Shown here piece after piece: positions 4,206 to 7,715 of a stretch of DNA of 7,715 nt; the stretch's first letter is position 1; every line of letters begins with the position of its first letter. The stretch comes from Lysobacter antibioticus (GTDB lineage: Bacteria > Pseudomonadota > Gammaproteobacteria > Xanthomonadales > Xanthomonadaceae), in contig NZ_CP013141.1 in NCBI RefSeq assembly GCF_001442535.1, positions 5,707,029-5,714,743 of the forward strand. The letters run 5' to 3'. A model generated the notes under the pieces. That model did not search any database, was not told where the DNA came from, and saw only the letters and a program-made list of their open reading frames with translations. The translations under genes and the position numbers were made by a program.

Positions 4206-6269
4206 ATGCGCGCATTGTTGAGCTCCCTGATGGCCGCCGCTCCCGGCGCGACGCCCCGGCGTCGGGCCGGTTACAGCGATATCGTGCTGGCCATCGCAGC
4301 GGTCACCATCATCGGCGTGATGATCCTGCCGTTGCCGTTGGCCATCATCGACACCCTGGTCGCGGTCAACATCGCCATCGGCTTCGGCCTGCTGCTGATC
4401 GCCCTGTACATCCCGACCCCGGTCGCGTTCTCCAGTTTCCCCAGCGTGCTGCTGCTGACCACGCTGTTCCGGCTGGCCCTGTCGATCGCGATCACCCGCT
4501 CGATCCTGCTCGAAGCCAACGGCGGTCACATCGTCGAAACCTTCGGCAGCATGGTCGCCGGCGGCAACCTGGTGGTCGGCTTCGTGGTGTTCCTGATCAT
4601 CACCGTGGTGCAGTTCATCGTCATCGCCAAGGGCGCCGAGCGCGTGGCCGAGGTCGCCGCGCGCTTCACCCTCGACGCGATGCCCGGCAAGCAGCTGTCG
4701 ATCGACTCGGACCTGCGCGCCGGCCTGACCGACAAGGACGAGGCCAAGCGCAAGCGCCGCCTGCTCGAAGTCGAAAGCCAGCTGCACGGCAGCCTCGACG
4801 GCGCCATGAAGTTCGTCAAGGGCGACGCCATCGCCGGCATCGTCATCATCATCATCAACCTGCTCGGCGGCCTGGCCATCGGCGTGCTGCAGAAGGGCAT
4901 GACCCTCGGCGACGCCACCCACACCTACAGCATCCTGACCATCGGCGACGGCCTGGTCTCGCAGATCCCGGCGATCCTCGCCACGATCGCGGCCGGCCTG
5001 GTGGTCACCCGCACCGCCGGCGACGAGGACGACCGCCACCTCGGCGAATCGATTACCCGCCAGGTCACCGGCCAGCCGCGCGTGCTGCTGATCACCGGCT
5101 GCCTCGCCTTCCTGATGATCTTCGTGCCGGGCTTCCCGAAGCTGGTGTTCCTGATGCTGTCGGCGGTGCTGCTCGGCTTCGCCGCTTGGCGTTACCGCCA
5201 CGGCTCGGTGATGCTGAGGCGCGCGTTCCGGGTGCCGGAAGGCGAGCGCGGCACCGACGACGTGGTCGTCAACGAAGACGAAATCGCCCCGCCCGCACCC
5301 TTGCAACTCGACCTGTCGCCTACGCTGGCGGCCGCGTTCGGCGAGGCCACGGTGCGCGAACGCATCGTCGACGTGGCCCGCCGTCTGCGCGACGAGTACG
5401 GCGTGCCCCTGCCGGTGCCGGTGGTCAAGGTGGTGCCGGCGCTCGACAACGGTGACGGTCTCGGCGGTTATCGCCTGACCGCCTACGGCGCGCGCATCGC
5501 CTTCGGCCGCTTGTCGTCGAACGCGCAGTTCCGTCCTGCCCGCGCCGGCGACGCTAGCGCACCCAAGCTCGCCGGCTTCTTCCCGCCGTTGGCGGGCGAG
5601 TGGACCGGCCAGACCGGCGGCGAGACCCGCGATGCCCTGGCCACGGTGATCGAGCACTGCCGCGCCGCGCTCGAACGCCGCATGGGCAGCTTCATCGGCA
5701 TTCAAGAGACCTCGAACCTGTTCGGCAAGATGCAGCGCGACTATCCGGACCTGGTCAAGGAGATGCTGCGCGTGGTCGCGCCGCAACGCGTCGCCGACGT
5801 GCTGCGCCGCCTGGTCGAGGAGGGCGTGCCGATCCGCAACCTGCGCGATGCCTTCGAGGCCATCACCGATGTCGGCGGGCGCGAGAAGGACGTGGTGCTG
5901 TTGACCGAATACGTGCGGGTCGCGCTCAAGCGCGAGATCGCCGATCGTTACGCGGACAGCGAACGCACAATGCAGGTGCTATTGATTCATCCTGAATTGG
6001 AGGATCGTCTGCGTCAGTCGGTACGCGTCGCCGGCGGTGCCACTCAGTTGGCGATCTCGCCCGAGCTGGCGGGGCGGCTCGGCGCCGAGGTCCGTTCGCA
6101 CCTGGGCCGCCAGGCCGAGGGCGTGCGGCCGGTGCTGCTGTGTTCACTGGACGTTCGCCGACACCTGCGCAAGCTGCTGGAGATCGATTTCTTCGAACTG
6201 CCGGTGCTGTCCTACCAGGAACTCGCACCCGACCTGCGGATCGTGCAGGCCGGCCAGGTCAACGCCTAG
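4206..6269 (+). CDS. sctV: SctV, major export-gate protein of the injectisome (LcrD/HrcV family)
   Basis: SctV forms the nonameric export gate: a membrane part plus a cytoplasmic ring that docks substrates and chaperones. The product is 687 residues, normal for the family. The N-terminal half has about eight hydrophobic segments between residues 24 and 328. The FHIPEP-family signature runs over about 140-170 (IAKGAERVAEVAARFTLDAM then PGKQLSIDSDL), followed by ESQLHGSLDGAMKFVKGDAIAG (about 190-211). The MKFVKGDAIAG wording fits SctV rather than flagellar FlhA. The cytoplasmic domain (about 345-687) has GSFIGIQETSNLFGKM, YPDLVKEMLRVVAPQRVADV and the C-terminal LPVLSYQELAPDLRIV. The ATG at 4206 has GGGA at 4194-4197; a GTG at 4119 would add 29 residues resembling no SctV N terminus and is rejected. 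No key motif is missing. sctD follows after 142 bp, probably in the same transcript. Confidence 0.96.
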   Translation: MRALLSSLMAAAPGATPRRRAGYSDIVLAIAAVTIIGVMILPLPLAIIDTLVAVNIAIGFGLLLIALYIPTPVAFSSFPSVLLLTTLFRLALSIAITRSILLEANGGHIVETFGSMVAGGNLVVGFVVFLIITVVQFIVIAKGAERVAEVAARFTLDAMPGKQLSIDSDLRAGLTDKDEAKRKRRLLEVESQLHGSLDGAMKFVKGDAIAGIVIIIINLLGGLAIGVLQKGMTLGDATHTYSILTIGDGLVSQIPAILATIAAGLVVTRTAGDEDDRHLGESITRQVTGQPRVLLITGCLAFLMIFVPGFPKLVFLMLSAVLLGFAAWRYRHGSVMLRRAFRVPEGERGTDDVVVNEDEIAPPAPLQLDLSPTLAAAFGEATVRERIVDVARRLRDEYGVPLPVPVVKVVPALDNGDGLGGYRLTAYGARIAFGRLSSNAQFRPARAGDASAPKLAGFFPPLAGEWTGQTGGETRDALATVIEHCRAALERRMGSFIGIQETSNLFGKMQRDYPDLVKEMLRVVAPQRVADVLRRLVEEGVPIRNLRDAFEAITDVGGREKDVVLLTEYVRVALKREIADRYADSERTMQVLLIHPELEDRLRQSVRVAGGATQLAISPELAGRLGAEVRSHLGRQAEGVRPVLLCSLDVRRHLRKLLEIDFFELPVLSYQELAPDLRIVQAGQVNA

Positions 6270-6398
6270 ATGAGCGCCAAGACGATGCAACGTCCCAGCC
6301 TCCATCGCCAGGTAACTTCCCCAATCCATCATCGGCCGGTGGGTGCGCGCGTTTCGCGCGGCCCGGCCGTACGCGCCGCCGCAAGCGGCCGCGTCTAG
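6270..6398 (+). CDS. Possible 42-residue ORF between sctV and sctD
   Basis: An ATG directly abuts the sctV stop (TAGATG) and opens 42 codons ending with TAG at 6396-6398, three bases before the sctD Shine-Dalgarno. The peptide begins MSAKTMQRPSLHRQVTSPIH and is basic (Arg/His/Ala), with no recognisable motif or membrane segment. About 71% of third positions are G or C by hand count, lower than in sctV and sctD. The region also forms GC hairpins. It could be translated by re-initiation after sctV and bridge ribosomes to sctD, or be plain spacer. I do not recognise it and rate real protein function as unlikely. Confidence 0.22.
   Translation: MSAKTMQRPSLHRQVTSPIHHRPVGARVSRGPAVRAAASGRV
6346..6393 (+). 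repeat. Pair of GC-rich hairpins in the sctV-sctD gap
   Basis: CGCGCG at 6346-6351 and 6355-6360 form a six-pair stem with a TTT loop. A second hairpin pairs 6378-6382 with 6385-6389, or four pairs with a CAAG loop, and extends after one mismatch by 6374-6376 with 6391-6393. No T-tract follows either, so they are not standard intrinsic terminators. They lie just upstream of the sctD ribosome binding site (AGGAG, 6401-6405). They might cause partial termination, stabilise processed mRNA or adjust the SctV:SctD ratio. At this GC level, chance hairpins are also common. Confidence 0.35.
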
Positions 6399-6411
6399 AC
6401 AGGAGTCCGTC

Positions 6412-7715
6412 ATGTCTTCTACCGACATCCATACCGAACCCGCCGAACCTCGTGTCGCCGCCGCGTCGCCCGCGGTCAGCGTGCTGCGCATCGTCTCCGG
6501 CCTGCACGCCGGCGCCAGCCGTCCGCTGTCGGCGCAGGAAACCTTGTTGATCGGCAGCGGCGGCGATTGCGACATCGTCCTGTCCGACGCCGGCGTCGCA
6601 CCGCACCACGCCTTCATCACCCGCATGGGCGGCACGGTCTCGCTGCGCGCGGTCGATGCGCCCTTGCAGATCGACGGCCAGATCTTGAACCCGGGCGATC
6701 CGGCCGAGCTGTCGGCGATGCAGCGCGTCGACCTGGGCAGCGCCTCGCTCGCGGTCGGCGCCAGCGAAGACCCGGCCTGGGCGACGATCCTGCCGAACCT
6801 CGGCGAGATGGCCAAGCCGCCGCGTTCGTCGATGCGGCATCTGCCCTTGATTGCCGGCCTGGCGGCGCTGTCGCTGGTGTCGGTGGCGATCGCCGCGGCG
6901 GTGATGCCGGGCTTCGAGAAAGAACCCACGGCGATGGAAGTGGTGACGCCGTTGATCAAGGAGTTCTCGATCGTCGGCGGCCGCGCGGTCGAGAACGAAG
7001 ACGGCAGCCTGGTGCTGTCGGGCACGATCAAGGACGCCACCACGCGCGAGATGATCCGCAAGCGCCTGGTCACCAACAACGTCCAGGCCCGGCTCGACCT
7101 GCGCACCGGCGACGACATCGCCGCCGACGTGCGCGAAGTGCTGCGCAGCCAGGGCCTGGCGGTGCAGACCCGTTACCTCGGCAACGGCGACGTCGAAGTC
7201 GCCGGCCGCTTCGCCGACCAGGACAAGTTCAAGCGCGCGATCGCCTCGCGTGCGATGCAGGACGTCAACGGCGTGCGCCGGGTGATCCCGCGCGACCTCG
7301 ACGAGAGCGCCCAGCCCGCGGCCGGCCCGACCGTCGCCGCGGCCGACACCGAACCCAAGAAGCCGGTCAGCACCGCGCCGACCCGGGTCGTGCAGATCGT
7401 GCGCGGCACCAACCCGCATGTGATCGACGTCGACGGCGCCCGATACGCGGTCGGCGACGCCATGCCCGACGGCCGTTCGCTGATCGCCATCGGCGACAAG
7501 GCCTGGGCCCTGAACAAAGTCAGTGGCCAGGTCGAGGAGATCAAGGCGCAGCCGGTGACCGCGGCCGAGCAAGCCGCCATCGCCGCCGCTGCGGCGGGTG
7601 TTACGCCGGCACCGGCCGCGACGGCGCCGACCGGCACGACGGCGGCCGCTGCCACGCCCGCGGCGAATACCGCTGCGACCGCTGCGGCACCGACGACGAC
7701 CGCTCCGGCCGCCCC
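6412..7715 (+). CDS. sctD: SctD, inner-membrane ring protein of the injectisome (partial, runs off the right edge)
   Basis: SctD (YscD/PrgH-type) forms the outer of the two inner-membrane rings and links the sorting platform to the basal body. At least 434 codons are open, without a stop before the window ends. A cytoplasmic FHA-like domain covers about 24-115 (LLIGSGGDCDIVLSDAGVAP then HHAFI), as in YscD. One transmembrane helix lies at about 143-165. The periplasmic part contains two ring-building/BON-like modules (about 175-240 and 236-295, e.g. GDVEVAGRF, VNGVRRVIPRDL). A further small domain at about 324-378 (VIDVDGARYAVGDAMPDGR) fits the C-terminal module seen in many SctD proteins. From about 383 the protein becomes an Ala/Thr/Pro-rich low-complexity tail, still open at 434; typical SctD proteins are about 400-430 residues, so this one is long. 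AGGAG at 6401-6405 sits six bases before the ATG, a strong start. Confidence 0.88.
   Translation, partial: MSSTDIHTEPAEPRVAAASPAVSVLRIVSGLHAGASRPLSAQETLLIGSGGDCDIVLSDAGVAPHHAFITRMGGTVSLRAVDAPLQIDGQILNPGDPAELSAMQRVDLGSASLAVGASEDPAWATILPNLGEMAKPPRSSMRHLPLIAGLAALSLVSVAIAAAVMPGFEKEPTAMEVVTPLIKEFSIVGGRAVENEDGSLVLSGTIKDATTREMIRKRLVTNNVQARLDLRTGDDIAADVREVLRSQGLAVQTRYLGNGDVEVAGRFADQDKFKRAIASRAMQDVNGVRRVIPRDLDESAQPAAGPTVAAADTEPKKPVSTAPTRVVQIVRGTNPHVIDVDGARYAVGDAMPDGRSLIAIGDKAWALNKVSGQVEEIKAQPVTAAEQAAIAAAAAGVTPAPAATAPTGTTAAAATPAANTAATAAAPTTTAPAA

Noticed and set aside
4845..4856. Short ATC trinucleotide run (four units)
   Set aside because: It encodes consecutive isoleucines in a SctV membrane helix and is too short to suggest phase variation.
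4185..5786. A 533-codon open frame on the minus strand opposite sctV
   Set aside because: The composition (Asp/His/Gln/Arg/Ala repeats) is typical of antisense translation of a high-GC membrane protein gene, and SctV is unambiguous on the plus strand.
6144..7572. Two long minus-strand frames opposite sctD
   Set aside because: They are shadows of sctD, which has a strong Shine-Dalgarno and recognisable FHA, membrane and BON-like domains.

Overview
This is a GC-rich window (roughly two-thirds G+C by eye) holding part of a virulence-type (non-flagellar) type III secretion system (T3SS, injectisome) locus. The proteins look proteobacterial. A Lysobacter/Xanthomonadaceae-like gammaproteobacterium is my best guess from base composition and protein style, but nothing in the window proves the genus. 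Both edges cut a gene: sctR at the left and sctD at the right.

Layout. Two gene groups diverge from a short intergenic region at about 3221-3361. The minus-strand group reads leftward: a soluble PAS-type sensor histidine kinase (3220-2126), a possible 43-residue ORF (2120-1989), a FixJ/NarL-type response regulator (1992-1393), sctQ (C-ring/sorting platform, 1400-306) and sctR (export-gate subunit, 302 to the left edge). Spacing is very tight, with 5-bp or shorter gaps and short overlaps, so this looks like one operon in which a two-component system is built into the structural genes. Inside sctQ a strong ribosome binding site precedes an in-frame ATG. It would yield a separate 86-residue SctQ-C, the short product known from Yersinia YscQ and Salmonella SsaQ.

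The plus-strand group reads rightward. It starts with a FliO-like membrane protein (3362-3826), unexpected in an injectisome cluster. A 379-bp, comparatively AT-rich regulatory stretch follows (3827-4205). It holds a tandem palindromic repeat, a clean 21-bp dyad and a 55-residue ORF with a good Shine-Dalgarno that ends just before sctV. Then come sctV (export gate with large cytoplasmic ring, 4206-6269), a 142-bp gap with GC hairpins and a 42-residue ORF, and sctD (inner-membrane ring, from 6412, open at the right edge).

How the genes fit together. SctR and SctV form the export gate in the inner membrane, SctD forms the surrounding ring, and SctQ with SctQ-C forms the cytoplasmic sorting platform. 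The FliO-like protein could assist assembly of the SctR-containing gate, as FliO does for FliP in flagella. The kinase and regulator could switch the locus on in response to a cytoplasmic signal, much as HrpX/HrpY do in Erwinia-type systems. The last two statements are inference.

The best candidates for something under-described are the FliO-like gene in an injectisome locus, the embedded soluble kinase/FixJ-type pair, the predicted SctQ-C start, and three very short ORFs that sit exactly in intergenic gaps.
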